A stretch of DNA of 64,000 nt from Butyrivibrio sp. VCD2006 (GTDB lineage Bacteria; Bacillota; Clostridia; Lachnospirales; Lachnospiraceae). Positions 8,895 through 17,046 of this stretch are shown piece after piece. The notes beneath the pieces are model-generated. The model saw nothing but the letters and a program-made list of their open reading frames with translations, ran no database searches and was not told the origin of the DNA. Positions within the stretch are counted from its first letter, which is position 1. Every line of letters starts with the position of its first letter. The DNA lies in assembly GCF_000423925.1 (NCBI RefSeq), contig NZ_KE384105.1, forward strand, positions 107,981 to 171,980, read 5' to 3'. Made by a program: the position numbers and the translations under genes.

Positions 8895-10178
8895 ATGGAA
8901 AAAACAAGATTTTTCAAATCTCTATGTGTAATGCTGCCGCTCTCCATGGCCATGCTCTTTCTGATGCCCTCAGAGGCTTTTGCTGCTTACGATGGAAAAA
9001 ACTACAATCAGCGTTTCAGCAACAAATACCAGATCATTAGGCCCACAGGCTATGACACAAACATTACTGCCTCAGCTGGCGGAGGAAATACTGTAGTCTA
9101 CATCAACGGAACAAATGGAGCAACTTACTCGGAATCCCTTACTTATGAAATTGCCAGAAACGTCATCCCAAAGAAAATCCGAATTCCTGTGGGAGAATAT
9201 ACAGACCTTAAGCTGTTTTTCGTAAACGGCGTGGTCAAGGTTGATGATCCGGAAGCCGAGGACGATGAAATTGTTGACGTCAGAGATCTGGCCTCCAAGG
9301 TAAACCTCAATCCCTATGATAAAACAATTTATAGCGGCTACGATGTAGATGCCTACGGCAATGAAAACTATTATTATTACAATGAATCAGGTGAAAAGGT
9401 ATATGTTGGTTTTTATTCAAACCTTCCCTCTGCTTCGACCTGTGAGTATATCATGCGATTAAATGCACTGAAAGCAGGAAAGACCACTATAACCTTCACT
9501 ACCACCACAGACGAAGGACGTGTCCTGCCCTATGAAATCAAAGTTACCGCAGTCGATACCACACCCTTCAAGTACATAACCTATGCCGGGAAAAGTCTGT
9601 GGTATGACAGTGAAATCGGCGCATCGAATAACAACTATATCTATAGCAAGAAAAGGCCCTTCTCACAGAAGAAATCAGGGAAACTGAAGATCAAGATGAA
9701 CAAAAACTATAGTCTTAAAAAGATTGAAGTCGGCACTCTCTATGAAGAGGCTGCAGCTGCTCCATGGGGCGGAAATCCCGCAGACTATAACAAGAGCTAT
9801 ACTGATGACGAGGGCACAGTTATAACCACATCATACAACGGTGTTTCTCAGCGTCACGCTGTTGATCTAAACGGTGACGGAGATACCCTTGACACAATTG
9901 GTGGCATAAGCGAATCCTCAGTCATTTTCAAGATGAGACGGGTTTCAAATAACAAATCCTTTAAGCTTAGCAAAGTTGGTCCTCTTGACGATTATCAGTC
10001 AGGTACATTTTTAACCCATAAAAAGTACTCTGACGGCACAGTTACCGAGAGCACGGTTGAAAGCACAAGCCAGGAAGCCAACCTTGCTCCCACACTTTTA
10101 AGAGTAACCTTCTATGATAAGATTGAAAAACAAAACTACACATTTGAAACCATACTGTACAGAAGAATCAACAAATAA
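8895..10178 (+). CDS. Secreted protein of unknown function
   Basis: 427 residues. GGGGG about 6 nt upstream supports the ATG. Residues 1-31 are a signal peptide ending A-F-A-A. The mature part is rich in Tyr, Asn, Thr and Lys with many beta-prone segments and ends with a basic RRINK. I recognise no catalytic motif. One segment (AGKTTITFTTTTDEGRVLPY) resembles bacterial Ig-like folds, so a beta-sandwich surface or secreted protein is possible. It is convergent with another signal-peptide protein at 10252-11616. Confidence 0.7.
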   Translation: MEKTRFFKSLCVMLPLSMAMLFLMPSEAFAAYDGKNYNQRFSNKYQIIRPTGYDTNITASAGGGNTVVYINGTNGATYSESLTYEIARNVIPKKIRIPVGEYTDLKLFFVNGVVKVDDPEAEDDEIVDVRDLASKVNLNPYDKTIYSGYDVDAYGNENYYYYNESGEKVYVGFYSNLPSASTCEYIMRLNALKAGKTTITFTTTTDEGRVLPYEIKVTAVDTTPFKYITYAGKSLWYDSEIGASNNNYIYSKKRPFSQKKSGKLKIKMNKNYSLKKIEVGTLYEEAAAAPWGGNPADYNKSYTDDEGTVITTSYNGVSQRHAVDLNGDGDTLDTIGGISESSVIFKMRRVSNNKSFKLSKVGPLDDYQSGTFLTHKKYSDGTVTESTVESTSQEANLAPTLLRVTFYDKIEKQNYTFETILYRRINK

Positions 10179-10189
10179 ATCACTATAAT

Positions 10190-10230
10190 AAATCAACGAA
10201 ATCCGCAGGCAATGCGGATTTCGTTGATTT
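10190..10230. terminator. Bidirectional terminator between convergent genes
   Basis: An 18-bp stem (10190-10207 with 10213-10230) and 5-nt loop fill the gap between the stop codons at 10178 and 10252. T-tracts are weak on both sides, but placement and stem strength fit a shared terminator. Confidence 0.75.
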
Positions 10231-10251
10231 ACTCAAAAATTGATAAATATC

Positions 10252-11616
10252 TTATTTCTTGATGAAACTAATAGGCGATGCAGTTTCATACTTTTTGAAT
10301 GCCTCTTCAAATTCGAAGCTTGTACTGTTCTGGGCTTTACCATCGCGTATTCTTATGTAGCCCTTGTGCTTACTGAAGTTGCTGATCTTATCATCCTCGA
10401 CGCCATATTTTATTATCACCTTTTTGCCTGTTGAATCCGGTCCGTAAACATAAAGGAAATGCTCACCTTTTAATATAAGACCATCGGAGCATATGGAGAT
10501 AGGGTTCTTCGTAGTCTCTCCCTTAATAGTCTCCATCAGTTTCAGCTTACCATTTTGAAGTGACGATATATTGCAGGATGACAAATAGTAGTCATACTCC
10601 TCTGTACCATCCACCTTATCCTTTATATTGGCTGTAAGAATTGGTGCTATCTCGAAATTAGGATTTTTCCAAACATAATACAGATCATTTTCCTTGAAGG
10701 ATTCTATGATAGTATCATAAAGTCCATAGAAATCAGCTCTGCATACCAGCTTGCCTCCTGAATACTTTCCAACTCCTTCATAGGTTATCGGATAACAGAG
10801 GGTAATTCCCGCACTTCTGGCGCTTGAAGCATCAAACATCGGCTCATCCATCACCCAGATTTTTCCATCGTATACATCGATCTGAACTATATTTTCGAGA
10901 TACAGCTCAGGAGTTTTTCCATCAAAGGTATCATCCTCTGAAAGTGGCTCTCCCTCTGCTTTTCCATTTACATACAAGGTCGCCTTGCCGTTTACTATCC
11001 TGCCTTCCACCTGCTTTGCAATTTCCGTCAGATACATTTCAGGGTTCAGCAAGTATACCGTCCAGTCGCCTTTTTTATCAGTATCCGCAACAAGCATTAA
11101 ATCCTCAAGATATCCTGTTCCATGGAAAAGTCTTCCCGGTTTATATAAAAGCTCGTTTTCTCCGTCGCCATCTATATCGCACTCTTCAAACCAAGGAGCA
11201 TCACCGAGATAATTGATAGCAGGAACGCTTACTTCCAGATAATCTGATTTTCCCACCTTCAAAATTGTGTATCCAAGTTCGTCATCACTGGCATAAAAAA
11301 CAGTAAAGTTTTCAGTTTTTCCGGTTAGCTGATAGTAGTCCTTCTTAGATTCATAGGCCATTGGAGAAAATGATACTATCCCTTCTTTCTCCGCATCATC
11401 CAGCATTTTCTTGGTTTTGCTATCAGGTTTGTACGGCTTACTCACTATATCCGGCATTTCCCCATCAAACAGAAACCACCCTTTATAGGTATCATAATGC
11501 TCAGTCATTGTCTTGGAATTATTTGTAGCAGCATAAGAATTAAATGAAGCAGTAGAAATAGCAACAACAGATGCCACCATTGCCAGAGCGGCAAAGGATT
11601 TCTTTAGATTTTTCAT
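10252..11616 (-). CDS. Secreted protein of unknown function
   Basis: 454 residues from ATG 11616, which has GGGGG 6 nt upstream; an ATG at 11622 directly abuts the G run. Residues 1-30 form a signal peptide ending S-Y-A-A. The mature protein has repeated acidic and aromatic segments, including a D-x-D-x-D-G-E stretch (CDIDGDGENELLYKPG) resembling calcium-binding FG-GAP/VCBS-like loops. This could suggest a beta-propeller-like extracellular fold, but I cannot assign a function. Monocistronic by appearance. Confidence 0.65.
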   Translation of the reverse strand: MKNLKKSFAALAMVASVVAISTASFNSYAATNNSKTMTEHYDTYKGWFLFDGEMPDIVSKPYKPDSKTKKMLDDAEKEGIVSFSPMAYESKKDYYQLTGKTENFTVFYASDDELGYTILKVGKSDYLEVSVPAINYLGDAPWFEECDIDGDGENELLYKPGRLFHGTGYLEDLMLVADTDKKGDWTVYLLNPEMYLTEIAKQVEGRIVNGKATLYVNGKAEGEPLSEDDTFDGKTPELYLENIVQIDVYDGKIWVMDEPMFDASSARSAGITLCYPITYEGVGKYSGGKLVCRADFYGLYDTIIESFKENDLYYVWKNPNFEIAPILTANIKDKVDGTEEYDYYLSSCNISSLQNGKLKLMETIKGETTKNPISICSDGLILKGEHFLYVYGPDSTGKKVIIKYGVEDDKISNFSKHKGYIRIRDGKAQNSTSFEFEEAFKKYETASPISFIKK

Positions 11617-11681
11617 ACTCATCCCCCATGAACATAAATATCTTTATTCTACGTATCTACTTTAGCTTAATAAAAATATGC

Positions 11682-12314
11682 CTATTCGTTTTTCATTTTT
11701 TCATTAACATATTTCTTAATTTTCGTTTTAAGTCTCTGCAGCGCATTATCGGTAGATTTCTCGTCCTTGCCAAGGACTCTCGCTATCTCCGTATAGCTCA
11801 TGCCTGTAAGGTGGAGTTCGAGAACTGCCTGCTCAAAGCTGCTGAGGCCGTTTTCAATGAACTCCTCTATATCTCTGGTGTTTTCCTTATCAATGACCAT
11901 AGATTCAGGATCCATATCATTCATATCCTCAAGAACCTGATCCAGTGAAAATTCCATGTCATCCTCGGGATTATCCATTTTGGCATAAAGAGAAATGTAA
12001 CCGTTCAACGGCGCATGCTTTTTCCTGTTGGATGCCTGAATTGCAGTGTACATCTGCCTGGAGATGCAAAGGTCAGCGAAGGTCTTAAAGCTTGCATCCC
12101 GTCCCGGATCATAGTCGCGAACCGCCTTGAAAAGACCTATCATGCCCTCCTGAATAAGATCATCCTTATCCGCGCCAAGAATATACATAGATGCAGCCTT
12201 GGTGCGGACCATGTTCTTATACTTATTCATTATGTAATCAGTTACGTCAGACTCACCGTCGCGAAGCCTTGTGATAAGCTCCTCGTCAGTCTCATTTCCA
12301 GAGATATTAGCCAT
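11682..12314 (-). CDS. sigH: RNA polymerase sigma-H-type factor (sigma-70 family)
   Basis: 210 residues. Region 2 is clear (DDLIQEGMIGLFKAVRDYDPGRDASFKTFADLCISRQM), and the C-terminal region 4 helix-turn-helix (MSYTEIARVLGKDEKSTDNALQRLK) binds the -35 element. Sequence and context match B. subtilis SigH (stationary phase/early sporulation): immediately downstream of rlmB, as in the cysS-mrnC-rlmB-sigH cluster. AGGTGA lies 6 nt before the ATG. In a non-sporulating host it may control other stationary-phase genes. Confidence 0.9.
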   Translation of the reverse strand: MANISGNETDEELITRLRDGESDVTDYIMNKYKNMVRTKAASMYILGADKDDLIQEGMIGLFKAVRDYDPGRDASFKTFADLCISRQMYTAIQASNRKKHAPLNGYISLYAKMDNPEDDMEFSLDQVLEDMNDMDPESMVIDKENTRDIEEFIENGLSSFEQAVLELHLTGMSYTEIARVLGKDEKSTDNALQRLKTKIKKYVNEKMKNE

Positions 12315-12326
12315 TTAGTTCACCTA

Positions 12327-13205
12327 TTATTTTCCGTATCCTCCGCGCTGTCTCACGATTTCAAAGGCAAGAACTCCCGCTGCAACCGAGGCATTAAGGG
12401 AATTGATCTCACCCTTCATGGGAATAGCGGCGATCATATCACATTTTTCACGAACAAGCTTACTTACACCCGAGCCTTCATTACCGATAACAAGTCCGAT
12501 TGAACCCTTGAGATCAAGATCATACATCGGGCTTCCGTCCATATCCGCGCCAACAAACCACATTCCGCGATTCTTAAGCTCCTCTATGGTTCTGGCCATA
12601 TTGGTAACCTTAACTACAGGTGTATAGTTGAGAGCGCCGGCACTGGTCTTGGCTACTGTTGCAGTAAGACCGACTGCGCGGTTCTTAGGAATAATGACAC
12701 CGTGGGCACCTGCGATATTTGCAGTTCTGATGATTGCCCCGAGGTTGTGGGGATCTTCAATATTATCAAGCAGGAAAACAAAAGGCGCCTCGCCCTTTTC
12801 CTCAGCAAGATTGAAAATATCGTCCATTTCAGAGTAGGAATAAGCAGCTGCATAGGCAATAACTCCCTGATGCGCTCCTGTTTCCGAAATCTGATCAAGT
12901 CTGTCTCGTGATACGAACTTCATCATGATGCCGGCTTTTTTGGCTTCTTTTCTGATAGTTGCTATGGGTCCGTCCTGGCAACCGTCAAGAACGAATATCT
13001 TGTCGATTGTTCTGCCGCTCCTCAAAGCCTCTATCACAGCATTCCTGCCTTCAATCGTAAGATTGCTGATGCCGTCCTCCTGAAGCTCATCATCTCTATG
13101 AAAATCTTCCCTGCCGGATTTTTCCTTTTTAAAATTGTCCTTCTTATGATTTTCGTGTTTAAAACTGTCTCTTTTGAAACTATTCTTCTTTTTGTCGTCT
13201 CTCAT
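12327..13205 (-). CDS. rlmB: 23S rRNA 2'-O-methyltransferase, TrmH/SpoU family
   Basis: 292 residues. SpoU fold with substrate-binding N-terminal part (GRNAVIEALRSGRTIDKIFV) and the three family motifs: LDNIEDPHNLGAIIRTA, IGNEGSGVSKLVREKCD and IPMKGEINSLNASVAAG, which form the deep SAM-binding knot. The first ~45 residues are a Lys/Phe/Asp-rich repeat (K.DSFK.E type) absent from many homologues, probably flexible and RNA-interacting. It sits 12 bp upstream of sigH. Expected to methylate the peptidyl-transferase-region guanosine of 23S rRNA. Confidence 0.93.
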   Translation of the reverse strand: MRDDKKKNSFKRDSFKHENHKKDNFKKEKSGREDFHRDDELQEDGISNLTIEGRNAVIEALRSGRTIDKIFVLDGCQDGPIATIRKEAKKAGIMMKFVSRDRLDQISETGAHQGVIAYAAAYSYSEMDDIFNLAEEKGEAPFVFLLDNIEDPHNLGAIIRTANIAGAHGVIIPKNRAVGLTATVAKTSAGALNYTPVVKVTNMARTIEELKNRGMWFVGADMDGSPMYDLDLKGSIGLVIGNEGSGVSKLVREKCDMIAAIPMKGEINSLNASVAAGVLAFEIVRQRGGYGK

Positions 13206-13254
13206 ATCATTTCCTTTTTGGTATCTTTTTTACTTCCTAAGCAGCAATTGTAGC

Positions 13255-13752
13255 CTATCTTTCAATTACTTCAATTCCCTTTTTCAAAAGCTCGATAAGT
13301 CTTGGCATGTCACCTTTAAGATAAAGGTATCCGCAGAGTGCCTCAAGTCCCGTAGCCTTCCTGTAGTCATTAACGCTCTGATTCTTGGCGCTGGTGTATG
13401 ACTTGGCGTTACGGCCGCGCTTGTAAACATCGGTTTCTTCCTCTGTAAGCAAAGGCTCCAGGAATTCTATTATCTTTGCCTGTGCCGCAGCGTTTACGTA
13501 TTTTACCTTGATCTTATTAAGCTGTCCTGCAGGTCTGTTTGCCTCCTGGACCACGATGCTTCTCACGATAACCTCATAGACACTATCGCCCATAAAAGCC
13601 AGAGCCAGAGGGCTATATCTGTTCATAGGCTCTCCGGTGACACCAAAATTCTCTCTGACACTACCTGCCAGATCCAGGAACCCATCCTTATCTTCACAAT
13701 TTGAATCCTGATTATCTTCTATAAAAATCGGATCGTTTTTTTGCTCTTCCAT
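13255..13752 (-). CDS. mrnC: Mini-ribonuclease 3
   Basis: 165 residues. An RNase III catalytic domain without the dsRNA-binding domain, matching Mini-III, which matures 23S rRNA ends. The signature SPLALAFMGDSVYEVIVR holds the catalytic Asp, and the RNase III-like segment TEEETDVYKRGRNAKSYT follows. In many Firmicutes it sits between cysS and rlmB; cysS is absent here and ispF lies directly upstream with a 15-bp gap. Confidence 0.93.
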   Translation of the reverse strand: MEEQKNDPIFIEDNQDSNCEDKDGFLDLAGSVRENFGVTGEPMNRYSPLALAFMGDSVYEVIVRSIVVQEANRPAGQLNKIKVKYVNAAAQAKIIEFLEPLLTEEETDVYKRGRNAKSYTSAKNQSVNDYRKATGLEALCGYLYLKGDMPRLIELLKKGIEVIER

Positions 13753-13767
13753 CTTTAAACTTTGTCC

Positions 13768-14331
13768 TTATTTCTCTTCCTCTGCCTGATTTGCGCAGCA
13801 GCATCCGCCTGTCGGTGCTTCTCCTGTCTGATAAGTCACGTTTTTTGTATAAAACTCTATGGGGCTTGCAAGAAGGCAGATTGCCTGAGCTGCTATGCCC
13901 TCGCCCGAGCCTGTAAAACCGAGGCCTTCCTCTGTTGTAGCCTTAACACTTACCTGTGCCACATCAATATCAAGGGCATCAGCTATATTCTGGCGCATAG
14001 TATCAATGTAGGGTCTGAGCTTAGGTGCCTGACACAAAATTGTGGAATCAATATTTTCTATGAGGTAATGATTTTCCTCAAGCATTTTTCCAACCTCAGA
14101 GAGGAGCTTTATTGAATCAGCTCCCTTATATTTTGGATCGGAATCAGGAAAATGCTTACCAATATCTCCCAGTGCAGCTGCACCAAGCAATGCGTCACTA
14201 ATGGCATGGAGCAGAACATCCGCATCAGAATGTCCAAGAAGGCCCTTTTCATAGGGTATCTCAACTCCGCCGAGAATGAGCTTCCTCCCCTCCACCAATC
14301 TATGTACATCATAACCTTGTCCTATATGCAT
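13768..14331 (-). CDS. ispF: 2-C-methyl-D-erythritol 2,4-cyclodiphosphate synthase
   Basis: 187 residues; the family is normally about 155-160. It cyclises CDP-methylerythritol phosphate in the non-mevalonate isoprenoid pathway. Metal-binding DVH (GYDVHRL) and the [12 protein letters not shown] signature are present, as are the C-terminal [21 protein letters not shown] residues. After the normal end there is an extra ~28-residue tail containing a Cys triplet ([13 protein letters not shown]), which I cannot explain. AAAGGA lies about 7 nt upstream of the ATG, just below a long conserved-loop hairpin. Confidence 0.94.
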   Translation of the reverse strand: MHIGQGYDVHRLVEGRKLILGGVEIPYEKGLLGHSDADVLLHAISDALLGAAALGDIGKHFPDSDPKYKGADSIKLLSEVGKMLEENHYLIENIDSTILCQAPKLRPYIDTMRQNIADALDIDVAQVSVKATTEEGLGFTGSGEGIAAQAICLLASPIEFYTKNVTYQTGEAPTGGCCCANQAEEEK

Positions 14332-14351
14332 GTTAATTCCTTTCTATTGAC

Positions 14352-14432
14352 GCCTGGGCGGTGTGTATATGTTTTTTTCACCTCATTGCTTACGCACAAT
14401 CGGTTAAAAAAACATATACACACCTTTCAGGC
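14352..14432 (-). other. Long hairpin with conserved loop, copy A (upstream of ispF)
   Basis: Perfect 19-bp arms (14360-14378 and 14406-14424), extended by a 5-bp GCCTG/CAGGC helix after a 3x3 internal loop. The 27-nt loop, read on the minus strand, contains CCGATTGTGCGTAAGCAATG. It ends about 20 nt before the ispF start codon and lies in its sense orientation. The loop is shared with copies B (14559) and C (50382), but the arms are unrelated. As RNA the loop tip would be UGC-GUAA-GCA, a GNRA-type tetraloop. Confidence 0.8.
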
Positions 14433-14558
14433 TGGTTATTAAAACAATTTACAATTCAATTTTGTCACATAGTCTCCTTAATCAAGGAGGTTTCATAGCT
14501 GTCGTATAACCTCAAAATCGAGAGTTTTCATGTAGTCGTGTATTTATCTGATTCAGAG

Positions 14559-14633
14559 CCCCGAGCTTATATATCGGGATTGGACCGATTATGCGTAAGC
14601 AACGAGGGCAAATCCCGATATATAAGCTCGGGG
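14559..14633 (+). other. Long hairpin with conserved loop, copy B (after azlD)
   Basis: A perfect 23-bp inverted repeat (14559-14581 and 14611-14633) surrounds a 29-nt loop that reads, on the plus strand, CCGATTATGCGTAAGCAACG. It starts 8 bp past the azlD stop codon and is oriented opposite to azlD. It has no T-tract on either side, so it is a poor classical terminator. With copy A it occupies most of the 310-bp gap 14332-14641, which has no coding potential I can support. Confidence 0.8.
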
Positions 14634-14641
14634 CGACATTA

Positions 14642-14947
14642 TTATATTAGGAACCACTCGACTGCGAAGACTACTGCGCAGGCAGCGACAGCAACGGTGA
14701 GGAGACTCTTCTGGCGAAAGGCCAAAATGAGGGCCACTGCAAAGCCTGCCACAGATGCGCGCATATCATCCGATGCATGTAATATTGCAGGGAATGTCAT
14801 TGCTGCCAATGTCGCGTAGGGCACATAAAATAAAAATGATTTTATGAAGCGTGAGTTTATGTTCTTTCTTATTAAAGTCAAAGGCAGCATCCTTACAAGA
14901 TAAGTTACCACTGCCATAACCAGTATATAAATGTATATGTTATGCAT
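14642..14947 (-). CDS. azlD: Branched-chain amino acid export subunit AzlD
   Basis: 101 residues with three or four hydrophobic helices and the family features TYLVRMLPLTLIRKNI near the N-terminus and an APLAAMTFPAIL-like segment (YATLAAMTFPAIL). It overlaps the end of azlC by 8 bp, indicating translational coupling. AzlC and AzlD together export branched-chain amino acids or analogues across the cytoplasmic membrane. Confidence 0.9.
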   Translation of the reverse strand: MHNIYIYILVMAVVTYLVRMLPLTLIRKNINSRFIKSFLFYVPYATLAAMTFPAILHASDDMRASVAGFAVALILAFRQKSLLTVAVAACAVVFAVEWFLI

Positions 14948-15656
14948 CTACCACTTCCTCCTTCCCTTTAGGTGCGAGGATTGCAGCAGCTGCAGCGATC
15001 ACAACCGTAACTATTATAATTCTGAAGCCCGAAGAGATAGTGCTGAGCACAGGCATATATGTAAAAAGTGTACTCATGGCCATCGCTCCGATAACCACCA
15101 TCATGAGAGCAGCATTTTTTCTGGCATCCGGGATGATTATCGCAATGAACATACCATAAATCGCAAGTCCAAGTGCACTTATAAGTCTGTGGGGCATTAT
15201 CTCGCCTGCAAAGGCTCCAAGGAAGGTTCCAGATACCCATCCAAAAACCGAGCAGATTATAAGGCCATAAGAATACGCAGGCTTAAGCCTTCCTTTTCTC
15301 ATGACACTAAGCGCAAAAATCTCGTCCGTAACTCCATACGCCACAAGGCATCTGGACAGAGTGCTCTCTTTTGATGAAAGCTTCTGTGACAGCGCCGTAC
15401 TCATCAGCATGTATCTGATATTTACTACAAGCTGCAGCAGTGCCATCTCAGCATATGCAGCATTTGTAGCTATAAGATCAAGGGATGAAAACTGTCCCGC
15501 ACTCGTCACATTTGTAAGAGACATAAGTGATGCCTGAAAAACAGACAAACCGGCTTCCGATGCCTGAATTCCAAATGCAAAGGATACAGCAAGATATCCA
15601 AGGCATACCGGAATTGCATCCTTAAGTCCCCTTTTGAACTCATTTTCTTTTTTCAT
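14940..15656 (-). CDS. azlC: Branched-chain amino acid export permease AzlC
   Basis: 238 residues. It starts with a typical cytosolic GLKDAIPVCLGYLAVSFAFG, followed by several transmembrane helices and the conserved region FSSLDLIATNAAY and LVVNIRYMLMSTALS. Large subunit of the AzlCD exporter. A CTCC-containing upstream region (GGAGT on the minus strand) supports the ATG at 15656. Confidence 0.92.
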   Translation of the reverse strand: MKKENEFKRGLKDAIPVCLGYLAVSFAFGIQASEAGLSVFQASLMSLTNVTSAGQFSSLDLIATNAAYAEMALLQLVVNIRYMLMSTALSQKLSSKESTLSRCLVAYGVTDEIFALSVMRKGRLKPAYSYGLIICSVFGWVSGTFLGAFAGEIMPHRLISALGLAIYGMFIAIIIPDARKNAALMMVVIGAMAMSTLFTYMPVLSTISSGFRIIIVTVVIAAAAAILAPKGKEEVVDA

Positions 15657-15725
15657 GTTACTCCTCTTATAAAATCCCGGAAATTATCCCTACTATCTCG
15701 CAATTTCAAGATAATTAAACGGCAC

Positions 15726-16985
15726 TTAACTTACCATATTAAAGACTTCTCGTATAGCCTCCTCTGATGCGCCTTCTATACTTCCCTGTACCATGGCAGG
15801 CTTTCCGCCGCCGCGTACATTAAAGCTCTTTTTAAGCTCAGCAATAATATCATTGCTGTTGAGGCCATCCCCGCTTCCAATGATAAACCTGAAACCATCA
15901 GCTTCATTTCCAAAGAATATTCCGCAGAATCCTGCTCTCTCGCTGACAAGTCTGTTCACTACTCTTCTTATAACATTAGGGTCTGAGTCCTTATCTGCAA
16001 AAAGGCAGACATTTTTTACTCCCTCAGGAAGCTTGTCTGCTTCGATATTAAGCAGCTTCTCCCCGGCCTCGGAAAGACTTCTCTTCAAGGAAGCTATCTC
16101 TTCCTGCTGTTTGTGGACTATTGTAGGGATGTTATCTCCGGAGGTTGAAAGCTCGCCTGCAAGCTCCTGGATCATGGAATGCTCACCGGACAAAAACTCA
16201 AGCGCTCTTTTTCCGCAAAGGATGCTGACTCTGGTTCCTCCCTTATAATTCTGGAAGCTCACAACCTTCAGGATGCCGATCTCGCCTGTTCTTTTTACGT
16301 GAGGTGCGCAGCAGGCGCATACGTCGTAGCCGTCGACCTCCACGATTCTGACCGCCCCGATTAGCTCCTTCTTACTGCGGTAGTCTATATCAGAGAGCTC
16401 TTCCGGTGATGGATAAAAGGCCCTGATTTCACGGTTTTCATAAATAGCCTGATTTACAGAGAGTTCTATATCAGATATCTCCTCAGGTGAAAGCTGCCCG
16501 CTGTAATCCATGGTAACTATGGAATCACTCAAATGAAATCCCACATTGTCATATCCGAATTTTGAATTCACAATGCCGGAAAAAATGTGCTCCCCGGAGT
16601 GCTGCTGCATGTTGCTGAAACGGTGGCCAAAGTCTATCCTTCCAAAAACCACGCTATGCGCTTTAAGCTCACTAGTCACAAAATGAAAAATCACATCATT
16701 CTTAATCTGGACATCCTGAACCTCAATGGCCGCTCCTTTACCTGCACTTACGGATTCAGGGATAGTTCCATGCTCTTCAAATGAAGCTGATTCTTCATCG
16801 GAAAACGGAATAATTATTCCTTTATCAGGAGTCTGTCCGCCCTCTTCCGGGAAAAACAGCGTCCTGTCAAGGACCACTTTAAAGAGCCCTTCCTTGTCTT
16901 CAACCTTTTCACAGCTTACTACCTTCGCGGTGAACTCGGTAGAATATGCATTTTCATCGTATAATTTTATAGTTTTCTCGCTCAT
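15726..16985 (-). CDS. Alanyl-tRNA editing protein, AlaX-L type
   Basis: 419 residues from ATG 16985; the frame extends to a TTG at 17024, but those residues (SCFFIIVVLLD) lie within the upstream gene's terminator. Free-standing relative of the alanyl-tRNA synthetase editing domain: HSGEHIFSG (HxxxH) and CAPHV (CxxxH) supply the zinc ligands that hydrolyse mischarged Ser-tRNA(Ala). The C-terminal DHHA1 domain (about 280-419, with GGGKPAMVQG) is present, making this the long form. No strong ribosome site is visible before the start. Confidence 0.88.
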   Translation of the reverse strand: MSEKTIKLYDENAYSTEFTAKVVSCEKVEDKEGLFKVVLDRTLFFPEEGGQTPDKGIIIPFSDEESASFEEHGTIPESVSAGKGAAIEVQDVQIKNDVIFHFVTSELKAHSVVFGRIDFGHRFSNMQQHSGEHIFSGIVNSKFGYDNVGFHLSDSIVTMDYSGQLSPEEISDIELSVNQAIYENREIRAFYPSPEELSDIDYRSKKELIGAVRIVEVDGYDVCACCAPHVKRTGEIGILKVVSFQNYKGGTRVSILCGKRALEFLSGEHSMIQELAGELSTSGDNIPTIVHKQQEEIASLKRSLSEAGEKLLNIEADKLPEGVKNVCLFADKDSDPNVIRRVVNRLVSERAGFCGIFFGNEADGFRFIIGSGDGLNSNDIIAELKKSFNVRGGGKPAMVQGSIEGASEEAIREVFNMVS

Positions 16986-17010
16986 AATATCTAATAATAC
17001 CACAATTATG

Positions 17011-17046
17011 AAAAAACAGGACAATCAGAAATTCTGACTGTCCTGC
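17011..17046 (-). terminator. Terminator overlapping the end of the lipase gene
   Basis: Arms of about 14 bp (17018-17031 and 17032-17045, one wobble) followed on the minus strand by TTTTTT. The hairpin includes the stop codon region at 17025. It lies about 26-60 bp upstream of the AlaX start, so any readthrough would be attenuated. Confidence 0.75.

Noticed and set aside
14559-14633. Copy B hairpin as a simple azlCD terminator
   Set aside because: The arms are strong but no T-tract follows on the minus strand, and the loop matches two other hairpins in different contexts.
14352-14633. Integron attC-type sites
   Set aside because: The conserved part is in the loop rather than at the stem ends, and neither RYYYAAC nor GTTRRRY boxes nor an integrase gene is present.
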